Source of the DNA: Amphibalanus amphitrite
Taxonomy: Eukaryota > Arthropoda > Thecostraca > Balanomorpha > Balanidae
NCBI RefSeq assembly: GCF_019059575.1
Contig: NW_024882729.1
Span: forward strand, 145,897-209,896
Direction: 5' to 3'
Length of the DNA: 64,000 nt
Part shown: piece after piece, positions 52,901 to 62,202 of the stretch
How the letters are laid out: the number at the start of each line of letters is the position of its first letter
Numbering within the stretch: the stretch's first letter is position 1
Made by a program: the position numbers and the translations under genes
Notes under the pieces: generated by a model
What the model was told of the DNA's origin: nothing
Seen by the model: only the letters and a program-made list of their open reading frames with translations
The model's database searches: none

Positions 52901-55900
52901 ACCATGGGGGGTCTGTTCGACCCCCCCCCCCCCTATACGGGCGAGGGTTAAAACGACCTCCAACGCCACTGTTTTCATTACACCCGTGAAATTTTATGCT
53001 CGGTATGATACAAAAATGTCCCTTTTATCTCCATGCTAAGTTGCATCGTAATAGCTTGCTTCACTTTTGATGTGCAGTCATTCAAAGTTTGTGTCAATTT
53101 TTAGTGAACACCCTATACTCAGAAATTTCCATTAATTTAACCCGCGAGTTGCTGGGGGGGGGGCGTTAAACGCCCCCACTTTTTTCGCCGGGCCTTAGCA
53201 TAAAAACGGCGCGCCGCAGGCGCGCCAAATTTTGGGTACCTGTAGGGAATGGATTGAAGCTTATTGTGACAAAGTTTCAAAAAAATCGGTCGGAAAATTT
53301 TTGAGATACCGAGGTTTTAGTGACGTCATGATTTCTGACTTTTCGACCAAAAACGGCATATGTTCAAAAAATCATATAAAATCACAAAATCACAGAATAG
53401 ACATGCAGACATGCCGTAAACGCCATTAGACTGCCAATACCATGATCAATCAAATGGCTATCTTCGATTATTGATTATCGTTCCGCATTTTCCATAATCT
53501 TGAACTGAATCTTGGCAATTTCTCGTGACTACTTCACGACCATGATACAAGCATTTCTTAAATTGAACTTTTTGAGCCAAACACGTACACATATGATAAA
53601 ATGAATGTCACCATCGTGTTCTACGCCTCAAATTACCTGTAAAACATGTGTCACAGGCTGCGAATATCAGTTTTGATTTTCGGGGATATATGCCTACCCG
53701 GTTGACCTGACCTTGACCCTGACCTATGCTTGACTGACCCCTACATGGAGCTGACACTCTTGTAGGCCTTATATGATGGATTGTGCACCGTTTTGACAGA
53801 GTTTATGACGAAAGGCGCCCATTGCGAAGTCCTGAAGTCCATGCTACTGAAAGCCCGATTTCAGGTGTTTGACCTGACCTTGACCCGACCTGTGACCTCA
53901 AAATTCAACTTTTAAGTGCTCATCTGAAGCGTCTCGTCGCGTTCTTTCGTTTGCCGCCTCGTGCGTTTCGCTGCGCCTATTGGTTCTCGAGTTATCGGCT
54001 GGGGGCGTTTAACGCCCCCCCCCCCCAGCAAACGGTGGGTGGCGAAATACCCCAGCAACTGCCGGGTTAAGGAAAGACTCCGCTCGCTTCGCTCGCTCCG
54101 TAATAAAAGCTGCAGACCCACATCATTACCTCAGACTAGGGCTGTTGAAACTTGAAACTGTACCTACCTACGAACTATGATGGAACCCACCATACACAAC
54201 GACCGTAACGAACAAAACGACCGGCCGGCGATAGGCGACCGTCCCCGCTCGCTTGATGCACTACCCAGCCGTTCCCTGCTCACCACTATGTTCTCCCCTG
54301 TCGATCTCCTCTCACCTAATGTAATACTCCCCTGTCGCTCCCCTCTTACCTAATACACTCCGCACTTCCGCAGTCGCTTCCCTCTCACCTAACGTACTCC
54401 CCTGTCATTCACCACTCACCTAATGTACTCCCCTGTCATTCCCCTATCACATAATGTACTCTCCCTGTCGATCCCCTCTCACCTAATGTACTCTCCCGTC
54501 CTCTCACTGAGCGAAGGCTCGGCGGCGGCGTACACGACTGCTGTGGCGCCCTGAGCGGGTGTCCGGAGCACGAACCACTGCAGGGGCTTCACCACCACGG
54601 CCGCCAGCCAGCTGTTGTAGAAGCTCATGTGGCGACTCAGCTCGGTGGCGGTGAGACCCGGGTGGACGGCGTTACACGTCACACCCGTGCCTGTGGGGAT
54701 AAAGGCACCGGTTATGTGTCAGGGGTTACCTCACAGGTTAGGCAAGCCATGGGTCAGCATCTAAGGGGGTTAGGGCACTGGAGTTGGGTTCATGGGTCTG
54801 GTGTTGTCCCGATAGTTAGCTCGTAGGTGAGCATTTTATCAACAAAGTAGCGGAAACAACGGTCGGCAAAGTATAACAATCCTTCAAGTACAAATTAACA
54901 CACAAATAATTTTTGAATGACAGCATATGTAAACCCTCGACAGTTGACTATTCGGTAGCTCTGCTCTAAATATCTGACCCACCTTTGAACCTGCTGGCTA
55001 CCACCCGCCCCCTCCTCCATCCTGACCCACCTTTGAGCCTCCTGGCCAGCTCCACGGTGAATATCATGTTGGCCAGCTGACTGTTGTTGTACGCCTCGAC
55101 GGGTGAGTACTCCTTATCGCTATTGAGGTCCTTGAAGTCGATGGCGCCGCGGCGGTGAGCCACACTGACGAGATTCACCACCCGGCTGGGAGCGCTGCTC
55201 TGTGGAAACGGGACAGGGGTGTGACTGTGACTGAGACTGTGTGTTAGTGACTGAGCTGAGACCACGCCGGTGTGCCCCGCTGGGCGCACTGCTCTGTAGA
55301 AACAGGACAGGAGTGTGACTGCGACTGTGACTGTGACTGTGACTGAGACCGCGCCGGTGTGCCACACTGATGAGACCACCCGGCTGGGGGCGCTGCTCTG
55401 TGGGGGACGGCACGGGACGATGTCGTAAGGACGGGACGAATATATAATCGCAGCGGAGCCGCATGATTACGGACAGGAAACATACAAATGGTTCTGTCTC
55501 TCTGGTTGAATGCGAATTTTGTGACAAAGCAACTCGTCCGTGAGCTAAGCTCTAACATATTAACTGACCTTGTTCAATAATTACGGCGACCATACGAGCA
55601 CATGCAAGGCGGTTTAAAGTGCAGATAAATGAATCAATTGCTAAACGTTTCAATTCAACATTCAGGGTAAGGTGCGACTGCAAAGTTATCCTAATGACAG
55701 CATTCATTGTTATTGAATTGATCTTAATATTTTAGAAAACTAACCTTTAGTTTGTCGAGCAGAAGGTTCGTCAGCAGAAAGTGCCCCATGTGGTTGACAC
55801 CCAGCTGAAGTTCGATGCCTTCGAGAGTCACCAGCCGCGGACAGCGCATTACGCCAGCATTGTTCACCAGAACATCCAGACGCGGCTCGGCTGGTGTTGA

Positions 55901-58324
55901 AAAACACATATTAGATGTCATAATATGACGGCATGATGCCCCAGGGCAGAATATTAGCAGCAATATTTTAACATATGTAGGTACCTACTATCTGACTTGT
56001 ACAATAACACACGGAGTATCGGGCTCGCTCGCAAAATACCGACAAAAGCATGAGGCATCATTTTTACTTGATGAGCATGGCTAAAATAAACGAATGAAAT
56101 AAAACATGTAAGGGCAAAGGAACATGATAGAGTAAGTATCCACTCTACAATAGCTTAAACAGATTTCAGGGATGTAAATGGTTAGCTTTATCGATCTACA
56201 CAGCTAATAATAAGACGAGTAAGCTTACATGTAAACTGTTGGGACGGTGAGTAATGAGTATGCCTTGCAGTGGCAAGCGATAGGATAAAAGACCAATACA
56301 TACTTTTATTGAAGGCTTCAGCGAACTTTCTGATCGATTCTTGTGACGCCAGATCGCAGTGCCTGCAGTATACGTATTTGTTGGAAGTCTCCAGTACGAT
56401 GAACTTTCGGGCCTGCAACGAATGAAGAATGCATAGAAATGTATTCACCTAACGCTGCTGCAACACGAATGTAAGTACACGGTGTATGCCAAAGGTAACT
56501 AGCCCTCGCCGGCCGAGGGGGGGGGGGGGGCGGGTGCCGCCCCCCCCCCCATAGGATTTTTTCGCGATAGCTCCGAACACGCTGGCGATAGAGAGCTGAA
56601 ACTTGGCATACCTGACCTTTGATCCAAGCCGCATCTTTTGACACCAACCGCATTTTTGGGTCAGGTCAGGTCACTGACCTATGACGTCATAAGTGAACCT
56701 CTGCACGGTCTTCAGATGTCGCAACTTCGCAACGCCCTCACTGCTAGAGGAGATGTCACAGAGAAATGAAACTTGCAGGATCTAGTATCCATTATGAGTC
56801 CCACAACTTGTATATCTCGGATTTTTCCTAAAGGTCATATGAGGTCAGGTCATTTTCGTGACCTCACCATTATAAGTCAATGGGGAAAAATGAAAACTGC
56901 TATTCTGGCGCCGGGAACGATCTCCAACTATCTCAAGCACACAGAATCGTGATTTGATGCACTCCTTGCAAGGTTAGATGCGTCACTTTTGCAATGTTGA
57001 CCTTGCGTGACGTCATTTATGACGTCATCAAGGTCATATTAGTTTTTCGTCAATAACTCTTGACCAAATTGAGCTAGCGAGTCGGGAAAGCCACCAATGG
57101 ACTCAGGAAGGCCTGCCGAATCGAATGATATGCGACATGACCTCTTTCGACCAACTTCGTGACCTGGGGGTGCTGACCTGACCTTGACCTGAGGTCAACA
57201 CCCCAAATTGACCTGACCCGGACAAAAAGTATATCATTCGACGCGCCTGAGCGAGGCGAACACGATGCTGCCAAAATCGGCGCTCTGCGGCCGTTTTTTG
57301 CGAAGTTATTCACCAAAAACTGAACCGTACCTTGGGGCACTTGACCTGACCTCAGAGGTCACCGGTTGACCTAGGACCTTAAAATCGGGTATCAATCTCT
57401 GCGTCTCGTAACGGCGCACACGCTCGTTTTTTCCGCGACGCGCTAGCTCCACCAGGGGCGAAACGGCGAGGGGGGGGGGCGTACCCGCCCCCCCCCCCCC
57501 CCTCGGCCGGCGCGTATGTAGAAAACCAATAGGTCCGGCGAGGGCTAGGTTGGACATCCATAAGTTACACTTGTAACTGCGCTTAGTTAGATGGAACACA
57601 TTCTAGTGTTCTTATCGACTAATAGGCTCAAAGGCGATGAGTTTGCAACAACATAGGAGGTAACAAAACTACATTATTATAATTCATCAATAAATCTCAA
57701 ACAAACAAACAAACATTAAACACAAAGCATCATGTCGGGAACCGATACACACAGTACAAGCTGGTGCGATCTCAGGACACTTTGTCCTGTCGCCGAGTAA
57801 TTCTACCAACGAGATTTCAAAATTCCCGCCATTCCTGCTTTTCACGATTTGTCATGCGTTGGCCGAAGAAACTGTTAATACCCCAAAGCATCCTTTCCCA
57901 TCCCACAGACCTCCTCGCTCCCCCCAGCTGCGACTGGCGTACCTCCTCACATTTGGTCATGTCCCGGCAGGCGAGCAGGACGCGCGCGCCGCGCCGGGCG
58001 CAGTCGAGCGCCGTCTCTCGGCCGATGCCCGTGTTGGCGCCCGTCACCACCACCGTGCGGCCATCCAGCCGGGCCTCCGTGCTAAACTTGGGCGCCGTGC
58101 CGGCGTCCCTGGAGGCGCGGTAACATAGTCAGGTGAACGAGACTGGAAGTGGAGACTGGTCTCAATCAGTGGGAATGACAGCGAGAAAACTGCACGTGCG
58201 CGTGCAGGTACACTTCACTTGAATGCAATGGTTCATTGGTTACTCACCTAAGAAGCACCGTTCCACCAACCACAGTGCCTACTACTGAGGCAGCCAGAAG
58301 ACCCTTCTTCATCAAGCTATTCAT
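49647..58324 (-). CDS. Short-chain dehydrogenase/reductase, RDH11-14 (retinol dehydrogenase) type, seven exons
   Basis: Complete gene on the minus strand. Exons: 58248-58324, 57943-58108, 56304-56412, 55745-55890, 55031-55199, 54483-54690, 49647-49911. All splice phases agree (2, 0, 1, 0, 1, 2), giving 379 codons plus stop. An N-terminal hydrophobic anchor precedes the Rossmann motif TGANTGIG, then [29 protein letters not shown], the Ser strand VNLVSVAH and VHPG. The order and wording match vertebrate RDH13/RDH14-type enzymes, membrane-bound NADP(H)-dependent retinal/aldehyde reductases. The catalytic YxxxK reads YNNSQ, so the Lys is Gln. The C-terminus has an extra Ser/Thr-rich tail. Substrate is inferred only from family. 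Confidence 0.93.
50908..53114. mobile_element. AGGGTGTTCACT-ended DNA element
   Basis: AGGGTGTTCACTAAAAATTG at the left, CAATTTTTAGTGAACACCCT at the right, an exact inverted pair. ATAC on both sides (50904-50907, 53115-53118), present once in the empty copies. The interior is AT-rich and has a nested piggyBac-like MITE. No transposase recognised, and the superfamily is left open. Confidence 0.82.
52069..52951. mobile_element. piggyBac-like MITE, family G, second copy
   Basis: TTAACCCTCGCCCGTATTGG and CTATACGGGCGAGGGTTAA. Close to 6754-7643 over almost its full length (for example GATCGAGCTAGAGCTTCGCG, GTCATTTGGGTCAGGGTCAT), although the outermost 15 bp differ between the copies. Confidence 0.85.
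53137..54070. mobile_element. piggyBac-like MITE, family C
   Basis: TTAACCCGCGAGTTGCTGGG and CCCAGCAACTGCCGGGTTAA, TTAA at both ends. GGGGGCGTTAAACGCCCCC-like palindrome near each end. Empty site seen in the other CGAGCGAG copies. Confidence 0.85.
54305..54490 (-). repeat. Tandem copies of the exon 6 donor site
   Basis: Six copies of a ~31-bp unit, CTCACCTAATGTACTCCCCT on the plus strand. They begin near 54311, 54344, 54383, 54414, 54446 and 54476; the last spans the real exon 6 end. On the minus strand each gives TACATTAG|GTGAGAGG or a near form; one is TTAT|GTGATA and one TTAG|GTAAGA. Confidence 0.85.
54483..54690 (-). CDS. Dehydrogenase exon 6: substrate-binding region
   Basis: Acceptor TTTATCCCCACAG, then [38 protein letters not shown] and [18 protein letters not shown], ending GEYI. 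HPG-x-x-x-TEL-x-RH is a strong RDH11-14 feature. Donor TTAG|GTGAGA; reading on gives a stop within one codon, so use of a later donor would truncate the protein. Confidence 0.92.
54691..55030. other. Dehydrogenase intron 5
   Basis: No exon. A partial duplicate of the exon 5 donor region (TGACCCACCTTTGAACCTGC at about 54976, against TGACCCACCTTTGAGCCTCC at 55023) lies near its start in the gene direction. Confidence 0.6.
55031..55199 (-). CDS. Dehydrogenase exon 5: catalytic region (Lys to Gln)
   Basis: Acceptor GTTTCCACAG, then [36 protein letters not shown] and [20 protein letters not shown]. The family motif is Y-x-x-S-K; here the codon is CAG (Gln), one base from AAG (Lys). Ser (VSVAH) and Tyr are kept. 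Confidence 0.92.
55194..55400 (-). repeat. Tandem copies of the exon 5 acceptor and exon start
   Basis: The real acceptor AG is at 55200-55201. Two decayed upstream copies have AGs at 55294-55295 and 55398-55399, each preceded by C(T/C)AC and followed by AGCAG(C/T)GC(C/G)CCCAGC. The furthest copy continues as SSAPSRVV, then loses frame by a 4-bp deletion. Between copies are GTGACTGTGACT runs. Confidence 0.88.
55745..55890 (-). CDS. Dehydrogenase exon 4: NNAG region
   Basis: Acceptor TTTCAACACCAG, then [37 protein letters not shown] and [15 protein letters not shown] stabilises the central sheet, and the Asn in GVNHMGHF is the fourth catalytic residue of classical SDRs. Confidence 0.93.
56304..56412 (-). 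CDS. Dehydrogenase exon 3
   Basis: Acceptor CATTCGTTGCAG, then [36 protein letters not shown], donor AAAA|GTATGT. C-D-LAS-x-x-SIR-x-FA matches RDH13/14 ('DLASLKSIREFA'); D is the residue that contacts the adenine ring in SDRs. Confidence 0.92.
56499..57548. mobile_element. piggyBac-like MITE flanked by CTAG
   Basis: CTAGCCCTCGCCGGCCGAGG and its inverse ending GGCGAGGGCTAG. The flanking tetramer is CTAG at both ends. Palindrome core CGGGTGCCG between G and C runs. Paired TGACGTCA at 57008-57015 and 57020-57027. In dehydrogenase intron 2. Confidence 0.75.
57549..57942. other. Dehydrogenase intron 2, unique part
   Basis: Contains an AAAC repeat (AAACAAACAAACAAAC at about 57698). No exon. The long plus-strand open frame over 57764-58123 is the shadow of exon 2. 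Confidence 0.6.
57943..58108 (-). CDS. Dehydrogenase exon 2: cofactor-binding motif
   Basis: Acceptor CCGCGCCTCCAG, then (R)[36 protein letters not shown] and [27 protein letters not shown] is the glycine-rich loop. R in ACRD at the end of beta-2 indicates preference for NADP(H). Confidence 0.94.
58248..58324 (-). CDS. Dehydrogenase exon 1: N-terminal membrane anchor
   Basis: ATG at 58322-58324 begins [18 protein letters not shown] then VGGTVLLR, a short basic start plus one hydrophobic segment, as in RDH13 ('LSALGTVAGAAVLL'). Donor TTAG|GTGAGT, phase 2, matches exon 2. No TATA or CpG island is evident upstream. Confidence 0.88.
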
Positions 58325-59282
58325 GTTTGCTTGGTACTAAGGGAGCAGAAGTTATATCAGCTGAAATATGCAGGAAGATATTAGGACCAATTGTATTCCT
58401 AGGTACACCATATTATCATCTATTTTGCAGGAGCAAAATGTGCTAAAAGCAGTACAGAATTAGGCATTACATTACCCATGGTCCTGGATAATTCACCTTC
58501 AATATACTTTGTAAAGCATCTTCAATTTATTAGCTATGATTAAAAGTAATAATATAATTTAGAGTTATATAAGGCCTGGCTTCCCTAAGATTCAAACACT
58601 TCGATCAAAATGTTTCATTATACACTCTTTTAAATATCACAAGACACAATCTGGACGGTCTTATTTGCTCTCAAATGTGAGTCAATCTGACAGGTTTAAT
58701 AGGTACATCACTATAACCTTAACATATTTTAGAAAGTATCTTTGCAAAAGACCTTTGGCTATTCTTCAGTGTTTTCTGCTGGAACGTCATTGATACATTC
58801 CTGATATAGCATTGGAAATAGTAATAAATAAATAGCATTTCAATATTTTCCATAAGGTCTGACTTCTGAGTTTGAGCTCCTGCACACACTACACAGCCTT
58901 GCTTGAGCTCTACTCTGCTTTTATGATCAGTAAGTCAGGGCATAAAATGAAATTTTCAATGCATTATGCTTTGTGGCATCAGCTAATCTTTATCAAATTT
59001 TGAGGGCACAATAATACTGACATACCGCAAAAATTGAAATGCAAGACAAGCAACGAAAATGCCTTGAAACACAAGTCTAAATCACAATACCTGTTTCACC
59101 ACAACCAGTACAAGCAACACAAAGTACAGGCATTGCAAGTCATCGTAACATAAAATATTGGGTCACCTTTCAACACACTCCAATCTCCACACCTTTTCGT
59201 GCACACTTACAGCTGAAATGCCCCAAATTACCAGACAGTTGTTTTATGTTTAAAATATTGTGGGTAACTATGGTTTCTGGTC
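58325..59282. other. Upstream flank of the dehydrogenase gene
   Basis: AT-rich unique sequence, no repeats with clear ends and no coding exon. Would include the 5' UTR and promoter. Confidence 0.45.
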
Positions 59283-59512
59283 CTTTTTAAACTAAAAAGG
59301 GTAAATGTGTAGATGAAGTACAATGAAGATAAAAAACATACTCTAACCTGACCTAACCTTACCTGATTACTGAATCTATCAACCTATAACCTACAAACCT
59401 ACATCTTACCACCTACAACCTACCAACCTAAAACCTATAACCTACCACCAGCCACCTACCAACCTACAACCTACCAATCATACTTTATCTACACTTATAC
59501 CCTAAAAAGTGT
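59283..59512. repeat. ACCTACAACCTACCA satellite inside short inverted ends
   Basis: Inverted flanks CTAAAAAGGGTAAATGTGTA and TACACTTATACCCTAAAAAG enclose CCTAACCTGACCTAACCTTA and ACCTACAACCTACCAACC runs. A similar run at 10965-11040 lies beside the end of channel exon 10. Confidence 0.55.
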
Positions 59513-60095
59513 GGTTTTCACATTATATGGCATTATTTCTCTAATCCATGCAAGATTGTTAAGGCAATGGTGGGCTTGTGGCACCTGCAACCTTTTCCTC
59601 TTTATCCTAAGTTGGTGCCTTTTATGCAAATGCCAATTGCCAGAGGTAGCTATAGTTCGTTTTTTTTTTCTAAGTTTGACCCTCATTTGCATTGTGACTG
59701 TTAACAACTCTTTGAACACAGCACTAGAATTGCCAGCACTAGAATAAGTTGTCTTTCCCTGTGGGGTTGTATATATAGGTAAAGAAGAGCTAGGAGTGTG
59801 GCCTGTGGGAAATAAGAGCAAGGAAGAAATAATTTTGAATAAAACTTATCGTCTGTGAAATCAATGTGCACCTGACAGTTTTCTCAGTGATTCAGCAAGC
59901 TATTCTCGTGCTGTCTTCAAAGAGACAGTTAACAGTGAGGGTCAAACTTAAAAAACAAACTTTCAGTTACTGAGAAGTCCACATTGTATATATAGGTTGT
60001 GAACTGCTTACTGCAGTCCATGGTAAACACTTAGCATGGGTTCGGCATCCGGAAAATCAGGGATAATTTTCCAGGATCAATGGGATAATTCGGTG

Positions 60096-61260
60096 GGTAC
60101 TCTCTTAGCAGACGTCACCCCAGTTGCCAGATCTAATGGCCAGTTGAAAAATCTAGAGACTTTTTGAAAAGTCTCTAAATGGGCAGGAAAATCACCCCAG
60201 GGGTCAATTAGGGGGCGGGGAACACGAATTTGACATTTATTTTGGCCTAACTCCCCTCCTTCATCCCTTAATCCTCCCTTAAAGGACGGGGCGCGTCAAA
60301 AGTGCCTCAAGGATTCGTCTGATCGCCAAAATAAGGGTCGCAATCGATTCCTCGCGTCAATATGTGGCCGCAGCCTCACGTTCCAAATGTGTGCAGCGTA
60401 TCCCTTATCCCTTAATCGCCCCTTAGAGGAAGGGGTGCGTCAAAAGTGCCTCAAGGTGTCGTCTGATCGCCAAAATAATGGTCGCAATCGATTCCTCGGG
60501 TCGATATCTAGCCGCAGTTTTGGGTTCCAGTCCAGATGTTTGGCACCGGTCCCTTACCCCTTAAATGCCCCTTATATCGCGCTCCGTAGGGAGGGGGGCG
60601 ATCAGACGAACCCTTCAGGCACTTTTAACGCGCCCCGTCCTTTAAGGGACGATTAAGGGATAAGGGAAACGCAGCACACATCTGGAACGTAAGGCTGCGG
60701 CTAGATATCGACCCGAGGAATCGATTGCGACCCTTATTTTGGCGATCAGACGAGCCCTTGAGGCACTTATGCCGCGCCCCGTCCTTTAAGGGACGATTAA
60801 GGGATAAGGGATACGCTGCACACATCAGGAACGTGAGGCTACGGCTAGATATCGACCCGAGGAATCGATTGCGACCCTTATTTTGGCGATCAGACGAGCC
60901 CTTGAGGCACTTTTGACGCACCCCTTCCTCTAAGGGGCGATTAAGGGATAAGGGATACGCTGCACACATCTGGAACGTGAGGCTGCGGCCACATATTGAC
61001 GCGAGGAATCGATTGCGACCCTCATTTTGGCGATCAGACGAATCCTTGAGGCACTTTTGACGCGCCCCGTCCTTTAAGAGAGGATTAAGGGATGAAGGAG
61101 GGGAGTTAGGCCAAAATAAGTGTCAAATTCGTGTTCCCCGCCCCCTAATTGACCCCTGGGGTGATTTTCCTGCCCATTTAGAGACTTTTCAAAAAGTCTC
61201 TAGATTTTTCAACTGGCCATTAGATCTGGCAACTGGGGTGACGTCTGCTAAGAGAGTACC
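60096..61260. mobile_element. Palindromic element with 144-bp internal repeats
   Basis: GGTACTCTCTTAGCAGACGT at the left, ACGTCTGCTAAGAGAGTACC at the right. Exact 8-bp duplication ATTCGGTG (60088-60095, 61261-61268). The arms are inverted copies over hundreds of bases. Units starting GGAACGT recur at 60684, 60828 and 60972, a strict 144-bp period; inverted units lie in the left arm. Outer segment resembles 8262-8345. Confidence 0.88.
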
Positions 61261-61268
61261 ATTCGGTG

Positions 61269-62128
61269 TTTTAGGCTGACACCGTGCACAATGGACATGC
61301 CAACAAGTAAAAGAGCCATCCCTGAAGCAAAAACAATCACTTAGACTAGAGTGAGCAAAAATGAATAACTACCAAATTTCATTGAAAAAATACCTATTAA
61401 CTGGTTTTGGAGATCTCAGACAATTCAATTCTGATTCGTATCAACATATGATGCATGCAAGGCAGTTCCAAGGCAGTAGGCAGTTCAAGGAATCAGTTTA
61501 TGCAATTGTATACGCACTAGCAACATCCAATAAAAAATATCACACGGGTTAGCCACAGATCCTCCGACCACTCAAACAAAAATAAAAATAAATGACGGTA
61601 GACGACTCAATACACACGGGGTATATACCTCAAAAATGAGATCAGTTGGAATAATGTTCAATTTTACTAACATCAGCAGGCCAGTAATGAAAGTTGCGTA
61701 AAAGATGGGACGACGGTGAAAACGAAAACAGGGCGCCTGGGGCGATTTGATCAAGGTTCGTGAAATACACACGTGACGTTTGGCGTGGTAGAAGGCCCAC
61801 AGAAGGGGAGCAGCTCGCGTATATTCGGATGCAGTATGAGTCAGGGTATATTGAGTGAAGGGTAGGACGAACTTTGGTAGGAATTTCTAGTATAACTACT
61901 AGAAAACCTACTATATGTGGTCGGGGCTAGCAAAAAGTTAGTTCAATCTAGAATATGGTAGCGCCTATGGTTGGCAGTCGTGACGCGCACGTGACAATCA
62001 CTCCTTAAATTTCTTAAATAACAGGTTTTAAGGGCCGATTAGTGGGCCGATACATTCAATTAGCTATTAATAATTGATTATGCAAACATTCAAGAATCTA
62101 CATTATTTAATTCTAGCCAAAATCACGC
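61269..62128. other. Unassigned intergenic stretch
   Basis: No gene or clear element ends. A short frame at 61361-61552 has no supporting features. Confidence 0.4.
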
Positions 62129-62202
62129 GGCGCTCCCAGGATTCGAACTCACGACCCTCGGATCTGTAGCCCGATACGCTACCGACTGCGCTACCGAGGA
62201 CC
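62129..62202 (-). tRNA. tRNA-like gene or pseudogene
   Basis: A 74-nt minus-strand segment with box A-like TAGCGCAGTCGGTAGCG and box B-like GAGTTCGAATCC. A possible anticodon stem TCGGG/TCCGA encloses the loop CTACAGA (anticodon would be ACA). TTTT lies about 8 nt downstream. D and T-arm positions fit, but the T stem pairs poorly and the acceptor only partly, so it is probably a tRNA-derived relic or SINE head. Confidence 0.45.

Larger units (their letters stand above)
50281..54104. repeat. CGAGCGAG-ended repeat, copy 4, with two insertions
   Basis: Starts GTATAACGCCTTTTGGGGAG and ends CTCCGCTCGCTTCGCTCGCT. Interrupted at CTCATAC by the element 50908-53114 and at ATTAATTTAA by the MITE 53137-54070. 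The uninterrupted copies read CTCATACTCAG and GTTAATCTAAGG at these points. Two TGCACGTGCGCACGTGCA palindromes. In dehydrogenase intron 6. Confidence 0.8.

Noticed and set aside
55200..55379. Minus-strand [10 protein letters not shown] frame as extra dehydrogenase coding sequence
   Set aside because: Derived from (GTGACT)n between decayed acceptor copies; exon 5 has a good acceptor at 55200 with the correct phase.
57764..58128. Plus-strand open frames over 120 codons
   Set aside because: Antisense shadow of dehydrogenase exon 2, whose minus-strand frame carries TGANTGIG.
59340..59480. Interstitial telomere repeats (arthropod TTAGG)
   Set aside because: CCTAA occurs only two or three times among CCTGA, CCTTA and CCTAC variants; better explained as a degenerate ACCTACA satellite.
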